Positions 38,409 through 47,607 of a stretch of DNA of 64,000 nucleotides are shown piece after piece. The notes beneath the pieces are model-generated. The model ran no database searches and was not told where the DNA came from. It saw only the letters and a program-made list of their open reading frames with translations. A program made the translations under genes and the position numbers. Position 1 is the first letter of the stretch. Each line of letters opens with the position of its first letter. Source of the stretch: Betaproteobacteria bacterium. GTDB lineage: Bacteria > Pseudomonadota > Gammaproteobacteria > Burkholderiales > SG8-41. The DNA lies in assembly GCA_016192825.1 (NCBI GenBank), contig JACPTK010000051.1:1-64000 (forward strand), read 5' to 3'.

Positions 38409-40538
38409 TCAGGCGAGTGCCGCTAGCACTCGCTCGCGCGTGAACGGCATGTCGCGCAGCCTCACCCCCATCGCGTTGTAAATCGCATTGGCGATCGCGG
38501 CGGCGGTCGGCCCCTGTTGGCCCTCGCCCGCGCCGAGCGGCGGCTGCTCGGGCTGGTTGAGAATGGTGACCTCGACGCGGGGAACCTCCTCGAAGCCCAG
38601 TATCGGGTAGTCATCCCAGTTGCTTGTCAGGATGCGGCTGCGGTCGTACTGCACCGCTTCCTTCAGCGCCCAGCTCGTCGCCTGGATGATGCCACCTTCG
38701 GTCTGGTTGGCGAGGCCGTCCGGATTGATCACGAGCCCGGCGTCGATCGCCGCCCACGCGCGCCGCACCGCGACCTCGCGGTCGACCTCCACTTCCACGA
38801 TCACCGCCAGGTAGCAGGCGCCGTTCTTGTAGCGCGCGAAGCCGATGCCGCGCCCGCGCGCTCCGTCGCCCTTCTCGCCTTTGCGCCAGCCGGCCTTCGC
38901 CGCGGCAGTGTCGATCACCGCGCGCGCGCGCGGGTCCTTGAGATGCCGCAGCCGGAACTCGACCGGGTCGGCGCCCGCCGCCGCGGCCAGCTCGTCCATG
39001 AACGACTCGATGGCGAAGATGTTGGCCGTCGCGCCCAGCGCCCGCAATGCGGATACCCGCACCGGCATGCGTTTCACCAGGCGGTTGGTCACCCGCTGGT
39101 TGGGAAACTCGTAGATCGGGATGGCATTGCGGTGGCTGCCGCCGCCGGGCAGCGGCGGGTTGCGCGGCGGCGACGGCTTGAAAGGCTTCTCGAGGTGCCA
39201 GGCCGCCAGCAGGTTGACCCCGCCGAGCCCGCTCGGGCGCGTGCTGTGGGAATTGCTCCAGATATCCTCGGTCCAGTTGACGACGCCGCCGGTCGCGTCG
39301 AGCCCGGCCTTCAGCTTCACCACCATCGCCGGCCCGTAGGGCTCCCACTGGAACTCGTCTTCCCGCATCCACTGCACCCGCACCGGCCGGCCTGGCACGG
39401 CGCGCGCGAGCAGTGCGGCGTCGAGCGCCACGTCGTCCGCGCCGTTGTGACCGTAGCAGCCTGCGCCGTCCATGTGAATCAGGACGACCTGCTCCTTCTC
39501 GACGCCGAGCACTTCCGCCATGTCGCGCCGCAGGGGATAGACGCCCTGGCTGTGCGTCCACACGGTGTAGCGGCCGGAGTCGCAGCGCGCCACGGCGCAG
39601 GACGGGCCGAGGGCGGCGTGCGCGATGTACGGCTTCGAGTACTCCGACTCGAGGCTGCTCGCCATGCGCGCGGCCGCCGCGGCGTCCTGCTTCTCGCTGA
39701 TCACTTCGTCTTCCGTCGTCTCCTCGAGCAGGAAACGCGGATCGGATTCCGGCAGGGCGGTCGTTTCCTCCCAGCGCGCGAGCCGCTTCACCCGGGTGAG
39801 CGCGCGGATCGCCTGTTCCTCGCGCTCGGCGACGACGCCGAGAAAGCCGCCGTCCCGCACCACGGCCACCACGCCCGGCAGCGCCCGCACCTCCGCTTCG
39901 TCCAGCGACACGAGACGCGCCTGGTAGCTCGGCGGACGTGCAATGCGCCCGTGCAGCATGCCCGGCAGCTCGAGGTCGTGAACGTAGATCGGCACGCCCG
40001 TGACTTTTGCGGGAATATCACGTCTGGGCGCCGGCGTGCCGATTACCGTATGGAGGGATGGCGACTTGGGAGCGATTTCTGCGGTGGCCTCGCGCGCGAG
40101 CAGGTCATCGGTCGCGAGGTCCCAATAAGCGACGCTGCCTCCGGAACGGGCCTTGACCAGGCCGTCGGCCACTGAAAGCTGCTCGAGCGAGACGCCGAGG
40201 CGGCCCACCGCGCGCTGCAGCAGGAGGTCGCGCGCCTCGGCCGACGCGTAGCGCAGCGCGGCGCCGCCGTCAGTGATCGACTGGCTGCCGGAGGTCATGC
40301 CCTCGTCCGGGCTGTAGGTGGTGTCGGTGGGCTCGATGCGGATGCGCTCGAGCGCCACGTCGAGTTCCTCGGCGACGATCTGGGCCAGCGCGGTGAGGAT
40401 GCCCTGCCCGATCTCGACCTTGCCCGGGAACACCGTGACCGTGCCGTCGCGGTTGATCCTCAACCACCGGTCGAGCCGGCGGTTGGCGTTGAGGCTGCCG
40501 GGCAGCTTGCGCGGCGTGGTGGCGGGGTTTTCACTCAT
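38409..40538 (-). CDS. Molybdenum hydroxylase large subunit (isoquinoline/nicotinate dehydrogenase-like)
   Basis: A 709-aa molybdopterin-binding subunit of the xanthine dehydrogenase superfamily, in the short IorB/NicB-like layout. The cofactor-binding segment GKVEIGQGILTALAQ is near the N-terminus. The active-site Glu lies in GAGEGQQGPTAAAIANAI near the C-terminus. It lacks the FAD subunit partner of xanthine dehydrogenase and pairs with the adjacent 2Fe-2S subunit, so electrons probably go to a cytochrome c. The substrate may be an N-heterocycle or an aldehyde. Confidence 0.9.
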   Translation of the reverse strand: MSENPATTPRKLPGSLNANRRLDRWLRINRDGTVTVFPGKVEIGQGILTALAQIVAEELDVALERIRIEPTDTTYSPDEGMTSGSQSITDGGAALRYASAEARDLLLQRAVGRLGVSLEQLSVADGLVKARSGGSVAYWDLATDDLLAREATAEIAPKSPSLHTVIGTPAPRRDIPAKVTGVPIYVHDLELPGMLHGRIARPPSYQARLVSLDEAEVRALPGVVAVVRDGGFLGVVAEREEQAIRALTRVKRLARWEETTALPESDPRFLLEETTEDEVISEKQDAAAAARMASSLESEYSKPYIAHAALGPSCAVARCDSGRYTVWTHSQGVYPLRRDMAEVLGVEKEQVVLIHMDGAGCYGHNGADDVALDAALLARAVPGRPVRVQWMREDEFQWEPYGPAMVVKLKAGLDATGGVVNWTEDIWSNSHSTRPSGLGGVNLLAAWHLEKPFKPSPPRNPPLPGGGSHRNAIPIYEFPNQRVTNRLVKRMPVRVSALRALGATANIFAIESFMDELAAAAGADPVEFRLRHLKDPRARAVIDTAAAKAGWRKGEKGDGARGRGIGFARYKNGACYLAVIVEVEVDREVAVRRAWAAIDAGLVINPDGLANQTEGGIIQATSWALKEAVQYDRSRILTSNWDDYPILGFEEVPRVEVTILNQPEQPPLGAGEGQQGPTAAAIANAIYNAMGVRLRDMPFTRERVLAALA

Positions 40539-40558
40539 CTTTGTGTCCGGTCAAAGGT

Positions 40559-40588
40559 CGAGTCACGAGTCACCAGTCACGAGTCACG
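40559..40588. repeat. CGAGTCA heptamers between the hydroxylase subunits
   Basis: Four consecutive CGAGTCA/CCAGTCA units. The small-subunit stop codon (complement of 40577-40579) lies within the tract. Confidence 0.85.
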
Positions 40589-41047
40589 CGCCATCACATC
40601 AGCGGCGCGGCGAACGGCGCGCAGGATGCGCTGATGCGTGCCGCAGCGGCACAGGTTGCCCTTGAGCGCGGTTCGGATCTCCGCGTCCGAGGGGCGCGGA
40701 TTGGCATCGAGCAGCGCCTTGGCGGCCATGATGATGCCGGTGACGCAGTAGCCGCATTGCGCCGCCTGCTCGGCGATGAATGCCTGCTGCAGCGGATGAA
40801 GCTTGCCGTCGGCGGCGAGCCCTTCGACGGTCGTCACTGCTTTTCCCGCCGCGGCCGACAGCGGAAAATCACACGACTGCACCGGCTTGCCGTCCACCAG
40901 CACGGTGCACGCCCCGCACTGGCCCAGCCCGCAGCCGAAGCGGGCGCCCTTCAGCTTGAGATCGTTGCGCAGTATGTAGAGCAGCGGCGTCTCGGGTTCC
41001 GCCGCAACTGCGTGGTGCCTGCCGTTCACCTGGATCGTTGTGGTCAC
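40577..41047 (-). CDS. Molybdenum hydroxylase 2Fe-2S small subunit
   Basis: A 156-aa protein with two 2Fe-2S centres. The N-terminal plant-ferredoxin-type site has CGLGQCGACTVLVDG and then QSC. The C-terminal helical site has QCGYCVTG and NLCRCGTHQRI. It precedes the large subunit on the same strand. No twin-arginine signal is present, so the enzyme is expected in the cytoplasm or reached through the large subunit. Confidence 0.94.
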   Translation of the reverse strand: MTTTIQVNGRHHAVAAEPETPLLYILRNDLKLKGARFGCGLGQCGACTVLVDGKPVQSCDFPLSAAAGKAVTTVEGLAADGKLHPLQQAFIAEQAAQCGYCVTGIIMAAKALLDANPRPSDAEIRTALKGNLCRCGTHQRILRAVRRAADVMARDS

Positions 41048-41117
41048 GAGCTCATCCTTCGCCCGGCACGCCGGGCTTGTCGATAAAAAACAGAAACTTA
41101 TTTATTTGTGCCCCGTC

Positions 41118-41158
41118 AGCCGGATGCGCCTTCGCGCGCATCCGGCTGCGGGCTCGTT
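41118..41158 (+). terminator. Hairpin with T-tract between divergent genes
   Basis: AGCCGGATGCGC (41118-41129) pairs perfectly with 41136-41147, then GCGGGCTCG and a run of six T. It has the form of a plus-strand terminator, although no plus-strand gene ends here; it may isolate the DUF465 promoter or end a short RNA. A TATACT at 41177-41182 could be the -10 of DUF465. Confidence 0.55.
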
Positions 41159-41217
41159 TTTTGAAATTATTGGGTCTATACTGAAATCATGTTTCGTTGG
41201 TATGGAGGATAGCTCCC

Positions 41218-41427
41218 ATGATACATACCGCCGACGTCCAGGTGCTCAAGCAGAAGATCAATCAACTGCAAATGGAGCACCGGGACCTCGATGATGTCAT
41301 CTCCCGTTTGTCGCAAAGCCCCGCCCAAGACCAGTTGCAACTGCAGCGGCTCAAGAAACGCAAGCTCTTCCTGAAGGACCAGATCTCCATACTCGAGCGC
41401 CAGCTCGAGCCCGACATACCCGCCTAG
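41218..41427 (+). CDS. DUF465 (YdcH-like) small coiled-coil protein
   Basis: A 69-aa, almost entirely helical protein (VLKQKINQLQMEHRDLDDVI, then LKKRKLFLKDQISILERQ) with the length and heptad pattern of the DUF465/YdcH family. The start at 41218 follows GGAGG 9 bp upstream. Function is unknown in the family. Confidence 0.85.
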   Translation: MIHTADVQVLKQKINQLQMEHRDLDDVISRLSQSPAQDQLQLQRLKKRKLFLKDQISILERQLEPDIPA

Positions 41428-41569
41428 GAGCTTGTCGGACTTAGCCCCGACACACTCCTTACGCAAAACTGCCCGCAGGCAAACGACAGCTCTGGATTCG
41501 AAATACCTGAATTCGCCCCTGCTCCTGCACCGCTTATGCGGGATGAAATCCGCCGGAGTCCTGCGCGCT

Positions 41570-41632
41570 TCTTCCCGATACAATCCCGTATCCCGTATCC
41601 CGTATCGCGTATCCCTTCCCGATCGGGAGCAC
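41570..41632. repeat. CGTATCC heptamers
   Basis: CCCGTATCCCGTATCCCGTA and further units ending CGATCGGGAG, just beyond the dsbB stop. Confidence 0.85.
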
Positions 41633-41634
41633 CT

Positions 41635-42153
41635 TCACCGCCCGGATCGTACGGCCAGCAGCGTGAGATAGACGGCGAACACGCCCAGCAGCACGAACCA
41701 CACCAGCGACCAGCCGGCAATCGATAACCCCAGGAACGTCCAGCCGGTTTCGGCGCATTGCCCGCTGCCGGCCAGGATCTTCTGAAGCGCCTGCGACAGC
41801 GGAAACCGGCTCAGCATGTACTCCAGCCCCGGCCCGCATTCCGGCACCTGGTCCTTGGGCAGATGCTGCAGCCAGACGTGACGGGCGGCGGTCGCCACCC
41901 CCGCTCCCGCCGTTGCGAACAGCAACCCGCCATAAGCCATCGCGCCGGCCCGGCCCGGCCCATGCAGCGCCGCGATCAGAAACACCGCCATCAGCGCCAT
42001 GTACACCAGCCGCTGCAGGAGGCACAGCGGGCACGGCTCCTGATACTCGTAATACTGCAGGTAGAAGGCGAAGCCGATCAGCCCGGCGCACGCGAGGAAG
42101 CCGAGCGCGTAACCGAATCTCGGTACCAAAGACAGGCCAGCAACGGTCCGCAT
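41635..42153 (-). CDS. dsbB: Disulfide bond formation protein B
   Basis: A 172-aa inner-membrane protein with four transmembrane helices. The first periplasmic loop has CPLC (EPCPLCLLQR) and the second has the Cys pair in VPECGPG and GSGQCAE. It reoxidises DsbA and passes electrons to quinone. The gene is single and divergent from arfB. Confidence 0.93.
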   Translation of the reverse strand: MRTVAGLSLVPRFGYALGFLACAGLIGFAFYLQYYEYQEPCPLCLLQRLVYMALMAVFLIAALHGPGRAGAMAYGGLLFATAGAGVATAARHVWLQHLPKDQVPECGPGLEYMLSRFPLSQALQKILAGSGQCAETGWTFLGLSIAGWSLVWFVLLGVFAVYLTLLAVRSGR

Positions 42154-42226
42154 ACCATAAGTTTACCGAAAGCCGAGCGCCGCCGGGTTGGTTGTGCGCG
42201 CGCGCCGCGGACCGTACACTCGAACC

Positions 42227-42649
42227 ATGATCAGCGCGGCGCCCGGTATCACGCTCGACGAGAATGAGATCGAGCTGTCGTTCATCCGCGCGTCCGGGCC
42301 GGGCGGCCAGAACGTCAACAAGGTCGCCACCGCGGTGCAGTTGCGCTTCGACGCCGCCCGCTCCCTGTCGTTGCCCGAATCCGTGCGGGCCCGCCTCATC
42401 GCGCTGGCCGGCCGCCGCGCCAGCCGCGCGGGCGTGCTCACCATCACGGCGCACCGCTTCCGCAGCCAGGAACAGAACCGCCGCGACGCGCTGGACCGGC
42501 TGATCCTCCTGGTACGGGAGGCGGCGCGGGTCCCCAAGACCCGAAGGCCAACCCGCCCGACGCGGGCATCCCGCGCGCGCCGGCTGGAGCAGAAGCGGCG
42601 GCGGGGGGACATCAAGCGTTTGCGCGGCGGCAGATCCGATTTCATATGA
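42227..42649 (+). CDS. arfB: Alternative ribosome-rescue factor / peptidyl-tRNA hydrolase ArfB
   Basis: A 140-aa release-factor-like protein. The catalytic GGQ is at residues 26-28 (ASGPGGQNVNKV). The C-terminal tail is strongly basic (RRLEQKRRRGDIKRLRGG), as needed to enter the mRNA channel of stalled ribosomes. The start MISAAPG at 42227 gives the usual length; a longer in-frame form from 42188 is unlikely. Confidence 0.93.
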   Translation: MISAAPGITLDENEIELSFIRASGPGGQNVNKVATAVQLRFDAARSLSLPESVRARLIALAGRRASRAGVLTITAHRFRSQEQNRRDALDRLILLVREAARVPKTRRPTRPTRASRARRLEQKRRRGDIKRLRGGRSDFI

Positions 42650-42775
42650 TGGAAGCGGAAACAGGATATAAGCCGCGAGATCCCGGAATAGATCCCCCGG
42701 GGCGATTGTTATAGTATGCGGTGCGGCGAATCCCTTTACTCATCGCTGGCACGCCAACTCACTGAGGAGAAATGC

Positions 42776-43234
42776 ATGAACCAAAAGATTCTGTCGTCCT
42801 GTCTCGCGCTGGTCCTTGGGGCGGGGGTGGGCTATGCGCTCGACGCGTACGCGCAGGCCAAGCCCGAGGTATTGGTCAAGCAACGCCAGGCGGTGATGAT
42901 TTTGCATGGCAAGTACTGGGGGCCGTTGGGCGGCATGGCTAAAGGCAAGGTTCCGTACAACGCGGAAATCGTCGCGCGCAACGCGCGTTTCCTCGACGCA
43001 TTGAGCCAGATGCCGTGGGACGGTTTCCATCCCAGCACCAAGGACGCGCAGAACACCAAGGCGCTGCCCGCAGTCTACGACGACCCGGCGAAGTTCAAGG
43101 AAGCCCAGGACCGGTATCGGGCCGCGATCGGCAAGCTTGTGGCCGCCGGTGATGAGGGGGCATTCAAGGCTGCGGCGGGCGAAGTCGGCAAGTCTTGCGG
43201 CGGCTGCCACAACGATTTCCGCGCGAAGAAATAA
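42776..43234 (+). CDS. Cytochrome c' (class II cytochrome c)
   Basis: A 152-aa periplasmic haem protein. The signal peptide runs to about residue 26 (GVGYALDAYAQA). The four-helix-bundle body ends with the C-terminal haem-binding CGGCH in GKSCGGCHNDFRAKK, diagnostic of class II. The start at 42776 has a GAGGAGA site. It may bind NO or serve as an electron carrier. Confidence 0.93.
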   Translation: MNQKILSSCLALVLGAGVGYALDAYAQAKPEVLVKQRQAVMILHGKYWGPLGGMAKGKVPYNAEIVARNARFLDALSQMPWDGFHPSTKDAQNTKALPAVYDDPAKFKEAQDRYRAAIGKLVAAGDEGAFKAAAGEVGKSCGGCHNDFRAKK

Positions 43235-43258
43235 CGCCAGAGACGCGGCGTGCAAGCG

Positions 43259-43282
43259 AACCCCGCTGCGGCGGGGTTTTCG
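43259..43282 (+). terminator. Rho-independent terminator after cytochrome c'
   Basis: AACCCCGC (43259-43266) pairs with GCGGGGTT (43271-43278) over TGCG and is followed by TTCGCTTT. Confidence 0.8.
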
Positions 43283-43293
43283 CTTTATGCGGA

Positions 43294-43326
43294 GGAGTCC
43301 GTAGCGCGTGCGCCCGCACGGACTCC
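43294..43326. repeat. 9-bp palindrome upstream of the dihaem cytochrome gene
   Basis: GGAGTCCGT (43294-43302) pairs exactly with 43318-43326. It lies between the terminator and the next gene; it could be an operator or leader hairpin. Confidence 0.55.
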
Positions 43327-43377
43327 TGAAATGAAGCGCACTTTGGACCAGAGCGAGTCCGGCGAGCCGCTCGTCAC

Positions 43378-44250
43378 ATGAAAATCCACGTGAGACGGAC
43401 AATGCTATCGGCAGCGCTTGCCACGCTGCTCGGGGCCTGGATCGTGCCCGCATCGGCGCAGGGTGATCCGAAACGTGGGGAATATCTCGCCAAGGCCGGC
43501 GGCTGCCTGGCTTGCCACACCGAAGAAAAGAAGGGCGCCATTCCCTATGGGGGCGGCCGTGCGTTGAAGACCCCCTTCGGCACCTTCTTCGGGCCGAATA
43601 TCACGCCGCACCCGCAGGCCGGGATCGGGCGCTGGACCGAGGCCGATTTCGTGCGCGCGATGCGGCACGGCACGCGACCCGACGGGGCAAATTATTTCCC
43701 GGCGTTCCCCTATCCGTCGTTCACGAAGATTGCCGACGGCGACCTGCGCGACTTGTGGGCCTTCCTGCGGACGTTGCCGCCGAGCGCCCGGCCGAGCCGC
43801 GGGCACGATCTGTGGTTCTTCTTCGGCTGGCGCTTTCTCGTCACGGTCTGGAAGTGGTTTTTCTTCACGCCGGGCCCGTTCGTGAACCTGCAGGGAGCCT
43901 CGGAGATCGTCAATCGCGGCGCTTACCTGGTGCAGGCCCTGGGCCACTGCGGCGAGTGCCACACGCCGCGCAACTTCCTGGGCGGGCCGAAACGCGGCCG
44001 GTTCCTCGCCGGGGGCAAGACGCCCGAAGGCAAGGACGTGTCGAACCTGACGCCGACAAGACTGAAAAAGTGGGACGACAAGGACCTCGCTGAATTCCTT
44101 ACGACCGGCCAGACGCCCGACGGCGACGTTCCCGCCGAAGCCATGGGCGAGGTCATTACCAACACCACCAGCCAGCTGACGTCGCAGGACCTCGCAGCAG
44201 TCATCTCCTACCTGCGCTCGCTCCCGCCGATCGCCGACGAGCCGCGCTGA
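43378..44250 (+). CDS. Dihaem cytochrome c
   Basis: A 290-aa periplasmic protein with signal peptide (to about PASA, residue 27). Two c-haem sites are CLACH (43-47) and CGECH (191-195). A strongly aromatic segment at about 143-168 (DLWFFFGWRF, WKWFFFTPG) may be membrane-associated. It resembles the cytochrome subunits that accept electrons from membrane alcohol, aldehyde or molybdenum dehydrogenases. The nearby FAD-less molybdenum hydroxylase is a possible partner. Confidence 0.9.
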   Translation: MKIHVRRTMLSAALATLLGAWIVPASAQGDPKRGEYLAKAGGCLACHTEEKKGAIPYGGGRALKTPFGTFFGPNITPHPQAGIGRWTEADFVRAMRHGTRPDGANYFPAFPYPSFTKIADGDLRDLWAFLRTLPPSARPSRGHDLWFFFGWRFLVTVWKWFFFTPGPFVNLQGASEIVNRGAYLVQALGHCGECHTPRNFLGGPKRGRFLAGGKTPEGKDVSNLTPTRLKKWDDKDLAEFLTTGQTPDGDVPAEAMGEVITNTTSQLTSQDLAAVISYLRSLPPIADEPR

Positions 44251-44387
44251 TATCACAAGATGAACGTGGGTGGCACGAGTCCCCAACCGGGAATATCATG
44301 GCGCGTGTAACTGTTTGCTAACGGCTTTGGGGGCTCGCATAGCGCCAAAACAATCTTTCCGGATAAACCCAATTGTGGAGGGGTCGT

Positions 44388-44834
44388 ATGAACAAAATGA
44401 TAACGATCAAGAAGGTCTCGCTTTGGGCGCCCCTGTCATGGGCCCTGGCGACTCTGCTGTCAGGATGTGCCGGTATGGGTGCAGGCACCGGCACACAAGT
44501 CTCGCTCTACGGCGCCCAGGAAGTCCCTCCCGTGTCAACGTCCGCTTACGGAAGCGGCACCATCATGATCGGCGACGACGGCTCCATCAGCGGGAGCATA
44601 ACCACGACCGGGGTTGCGCCCCATGCGGCGCATATTCATATGGGCAACGCCGGCAAGAACGGCCCCGTCATCGTACCGCTGAAAAAGACTTCCGATAACG
44701 TGTGGTCGGTGCCGCCGGGAGCGAAGTTAACCACGGCGCAGTATGAGCGTTACAAAGCTTACGGCCTCTACGTAAACGTTCATAGCCCTGCCCACAAAGG
44801 CGGAGAAATTCGCGGTCAGTTGGGACCGCAATGA
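44388..44834 (+). CDS. CHRD-domain lipoprotein
   Basis: A 148-aa secreted protein. A signal peptide ends in the lipobox LLSGC (Cys27), so it is probably lipid-anchored. The CHRD domain covers most of the mature part, with VSLYGAQEVPPV, HAAHIHMG and the ending HKGGEIRGQL. The start at 44388 follows GGAGGGG. CHRD function in bacteria is unclear. Confidence 0.9.
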   Translation: MNKMITIKKVSLWAPLSWALATLLSGCAGMGAGTGTQVSLYGAQEVPPVSTSAYGSGTIMIGDDGSISGSITTTGVAPHAAHIHMGNAGKNGPVIVPLKKTSDNVWSVPPGAKLTTAQYERYKAYGLYVNVHSPAHKGGEIRGQLGPQ

Positions 44835-44835
44835 T

Positions 44836-44860
44836 AAGGCCGGCGGAAGCTGGCCTTTCT
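44836..44860. terminator. Bidirectional hairpin between CHRD and dodecin genes
   Basis: AAGGCCGGC (44836-44844) pairs with GCTGGCCTT (44849-44857) over GGAA with one G-T. T-rich and A-rich ends could serve both convergent genes. Confidence 0.7.
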
Positions 44861-44864
44861 TGCG

Positions 44865-45089
44865 TTATTTCTGGTACTTGAAAGACAGGCTGACGCGCGT
44901 GCGGTAGGCGGTGACTTTTCCGTCCTCGATCACCAGGTCGGTTTTCGTCACTTCCGCCACGCGCAGGTCGCGCAGCGAGCGCCCCGCCACTTCCACTGCG
45001 TTACGTGCGGCATCCTCCCATGAATTCCGGCTGGTGCCGACCAGCTCGGTGACGCGGTAGACGCTGCCCTTCGATCTGCCCTTGGCCAT
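44865..45089 (-). CDS. Dodecin family flavin-binding protein
   Basis: A 74-aa beta-alpha-beta-beta protein: VYRVTELVGTS, WEDAARNAVEVAGRS, a hydrophobic strand and final VSLSFKY. This is the dodecin pattern of a hollow dodecamer that stores flavin. The start MAKGRSKGSVY at 45089 follows GGAGGAG. Confidence 0.92.
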   Translation of the reverse strand: MAKGRSKGSVYRVTELVGTSRNSWEDAARNAVEVAGRSLRDLRVAEVTKTDLVIEDGKVTAYRTRVSLSFKYQK

Positions 45090-45220
45090 GGTCTCCTCCT
45101 TGCATGAATGCCCACGCCACTCGCGCGTGTGCATTCATAATAACATCGCCGTACTGAAAAAGGCCGGGTGTGGACCGGCGCCGCCGAGGGCGCCACTCCC
45201 AATATCGTTTGGGTAAAGAT

Positions 45221-45252
45221 TTATTTAAGGCGCGTCGGCTTGCCGACGCGCC
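45221..45252 (-). terminator. Hairpin overlapping the end of the aas-like gene
   Basis: GGCGCGTCGGC (45229-45239) pairs perfectly with 45242-45252 over TT. On the minus strand it is followed by TTAAATAAAT, and the stop codon falls at its edge. Probably a weak terminator. Confidence 0.55.
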
Positions 45253-47372
45253 TCGGCCTGCGCCTTGAGCGTCACGTAATCCGTCTTGCCGCTGCCGAGC
45301 AGCGGCAGCGTGGCGACGTGGACCACGCGCCGCGCGACGGCAAGGTCCTGCGCGCCGAGCTCGCGCGCGGCCTTCTGCAAGGCGACGCGGTCGAGCCGCG
45401 GGTCGGTGGTGAACAGCACGGTGCTCTCCCCCGCCTGCGAGACCAGCTCCAGCGTCGCGGCGTGCTGGTGGCCGGGCGAGGCGTGGTGGGCGATGCGCTC
45501 CACCGCTTCGAGCGCGATCATTTCGCCGGCGATCTTGGCGAAACGCTTGATGCGCCCGTGTATGGTGACGTAGCCCTCCTCGTCCAGTTCCACGACGTCG
45601 CCCGTGTCGTACCACCCCTCGCCCGCCTCGGACCGGGGCGGCTGCAGCGCCTCGGGCGCCTCGTACAGGTAATAGCCGCGCATGAGGTTGGGCCCGCGCA
45701 CGTGCAGCACGCCGCCGCGCCCGATGCCCGGCACCGGCAGCACGCGATGCTCGATCCCGGGGAGCAGGCAGCCGACCGTGCCGGGCCGGTAGCACAACGG
45801 GGTATTGAGGCTCAGCACCGGCGCGCACTCGGTCGCGCCGTAGCCCTCCATGATGCGCAGCCCGAATTTGTGCAGCCACAGGCTGGCCACTTCCGGATTG
45901 AGCTTCTCCGCGCCGGAGACCACCACGCGCACCGTGTGGAAATCATAGGCGTGCGCCTGCCGCGCGTAGTGGGCGAGAAAAGTGCTGGTGCCGAAAATGT
46001 AGGTGCAGGCGCGCGAGTACGCGAGCTCGGGAATCACGTGGTAGTGCAGCGGCGTGGTGTAGAGGTAGACGCGGGTGCCCGAGAGCAGGGGCAGCAAGGT
46101 GCACGCCGTCAGGCTGTACGCGTGGTAGATGGGCAGCGAGCTCAGGAACTTGTCGTTGGGGCCGAAATCGATCACGGCCTCCATCTGCGCGATGTTGGCG
46201 AGGAGCGCGCGATGGCTCAGGGCGACCCCCTTGGGCCGCGCTTCCGACCCGGAGGTGAACAGCACGACCGCGGTTTCCTCCGGATCGCGGCTGCGGGTCG
46301 CGGCGCGCGGCCGCCACAGCGCCCATCCGATCAGCCACAACTTGTCGAGCAGGCCGAACCGGGCGCGCAGGTCCTCCAGGTAAACGATGCGCACCGTGCT
46401 GAGCGCGGCGATCGAGGTTCCAAGCTTCGCGACTTCGACAAAGCGCCGGGACGTGATCAACGTCTTGATGCCGGCGGCGATGCAGGCACTGCGCAAGGCG
46501 TCGGGCCCGGCCGTGTAGTTGAGCAGCGCGGGCGCGCGCCGCATCGCGCCCAGGCCGAACAGCAAGGCGACCGTTGCGGCCAGGTTCGGCATCAGCACCC
46601 CGACGATCTCGCCTTCCCCGGCAAGCCTCGCCCCGAGCCGCCCGAGCGCGAGGCTGGCCTTGATCAGGTCGCCGTAGGTATGCTCGCGCTGCGTGTCCTC
46701 CAGCACGCGCGTGGAGCGGCCGTGGAGCCGGGCGACGTCGAGCAAGGCGTCGAACAGCGTGGCCTGCGGTCTCGAGGCAAACATCATGTGCTGCATGATT
46801 TTCAGCAGCGCGTCGGCCAGCAGGCGCCGCCGCTTCTTGCCCGGCAACGGCGACGGCGCCGCCAGCTTCCGGCCCGGCAGGATCCGGATCGTGACCCGCG
46901 GGAACAGGCGCTTGGGAAACCGGCCGCCGACCGCGGCAAAGCGCGTGTACAGCGTGCCGGTGATGCGCACCGGCACGATGCGGGCGTCGCAGCGCGCGGC
47001 GATGACGGCGGCCGAATCGTAGATCTTGGTCAGGCTGCCGGTGGACGTTGCCGGACCCTGCGGAAACACCACCACCGGCCGGCCACGCCTGACCAGGCGA
47101 ATCAGCTGCTTCAGCGCCAGCGGACGCGACGGGTCGAGGATGACGTGCGGCAGCCGGCGCAACAGCAGCCGCACCAGCGTGTGGCGCAAGCCGTCGCCGG
47201 TGACCGCGACCGTAACCGGCGCCGGCAGGAACAACGCGAGCAACACCCCGTCCAGCACCGAATCGTGATTGGCGACGATCAGGACCCGGCCATCACGCAA
47301 CTGCGATGCATCCCCTTCCACCCGGATGCGGAAGCAGAGCCGCAGGAGAATTCTGAAAAATCCGGCAATCAC
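45225..47372 (-). CDS. aas: Bifunctional acyltransferase / acyl-ACP (or acyl-CoA) ligase, Aas-like
   Basis: A 715-aa fusion. The N-terminal PlsC acyltransferase has NHDSVLDG (about 35-42) and FPQGPATSTG. The C-terminal AMP-forming ligase from about 210 has TSGSEARPKG, the acyl pocket GYGATECAP, DTGD and the late catalytic Lys in GSGKTDYVT. It would load fatty acids onto ACP and transfer them to lysolipid. It is divergent from the DSF synthase gene, the place where Xanthomonas-type clusters have the RpfB ligase, so a role in signal turnover is possible (inference). Confidence 0.9.
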   Translation of the reverse strand: MIAGFFRILLRLCFRIRVEGDASQLRDGRVLIVANHDSVLDGVLLALFLPAPVTVAVTGDGLRHTLVRLLLRRLPHVILDPSRPLALKQLIRLVRRGRPVVVFPQGPATSTGSLTKIYDSAAVIAARCDARIVPVRITGTLYTRFAAVGGRFPKRLFPRVTIRILPGRKLAAPSPLPGKKRRRLLADALLKIMQHMMFASRPQATLFDALLDVARLHGRSTRVLEDTQREHTYGDLIKASLALGRLGARLAGEGEIVGVLMPNLAATVALLFGLGAMRRAPALLNYTAGPDALRSACIAAGIKTLITSRRFVEVAKLGTSIAALSTVRIVYLEDLRARFGLLDKLWLIGWALWRPRAATRSRDPEETAVVLFTSGSEARPKGVALSHRALLANIAQMEAVIDFGPNDKFLSSLPIYHAYSLTACTLLPLLSGTRVYLYTTPLHYHVIPELAYSRACTYIFGTSTFLAHYARQAHAYDFHTVRVVVSGAEKLNPEVASLWLHKFGLRIMEGYGATECAPVLSLNTPLCYRPGTVGCLLPGIEHRVLPVPGIGRGGVLHVRGPNLMRGYYLYEAPEALQPPRSEAGEGWYDTGDVVELDEEGYVTIHGRIKRFAKIAGEMIALEAVERIAHHASPGHQHAATLELVSQAGESTVLFTTDPRLDRVALQKAARELGAQDLAVARRVVHVATLPLLGSGKTDYVTLKAQAEARRQADAP

Positions 47373-47552
47373 AAAGGCTTACTTATCGTAGTTAATCCTG
47401 ATTATTAGTTGCCGGCTGCCACGGCGTCAAACGCTCAATCGGCGAGAAACCCTGATCAGGTGTTGCGTGATCGTCCACAGGGCGTACCGCTGGTACTCGT
47501 CCCGACGGCCCGCTACCGGGATGTTACCCTCTGTTTCTAAACCTGAAAGTTA

Positions 47553-47575
47553 AAATCTATCAAAATGTTAGATTT
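47553..47575. promoter_or_regulatory. Inverted repeat AAATCTA in the shared promoter region
   Basis: AAATCTA (47553-47559) and TAGATTT (47569-47575) are perfect inverted arms 9 bp apart in the AT-rich region between the divergent aas-like and rpfF genes. Candidate regulator site. Confidence 0.4.
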
Positions 47576-47607
47576 GATTTTTGATAATCACTTGGCTATT
47601 AATCGAA

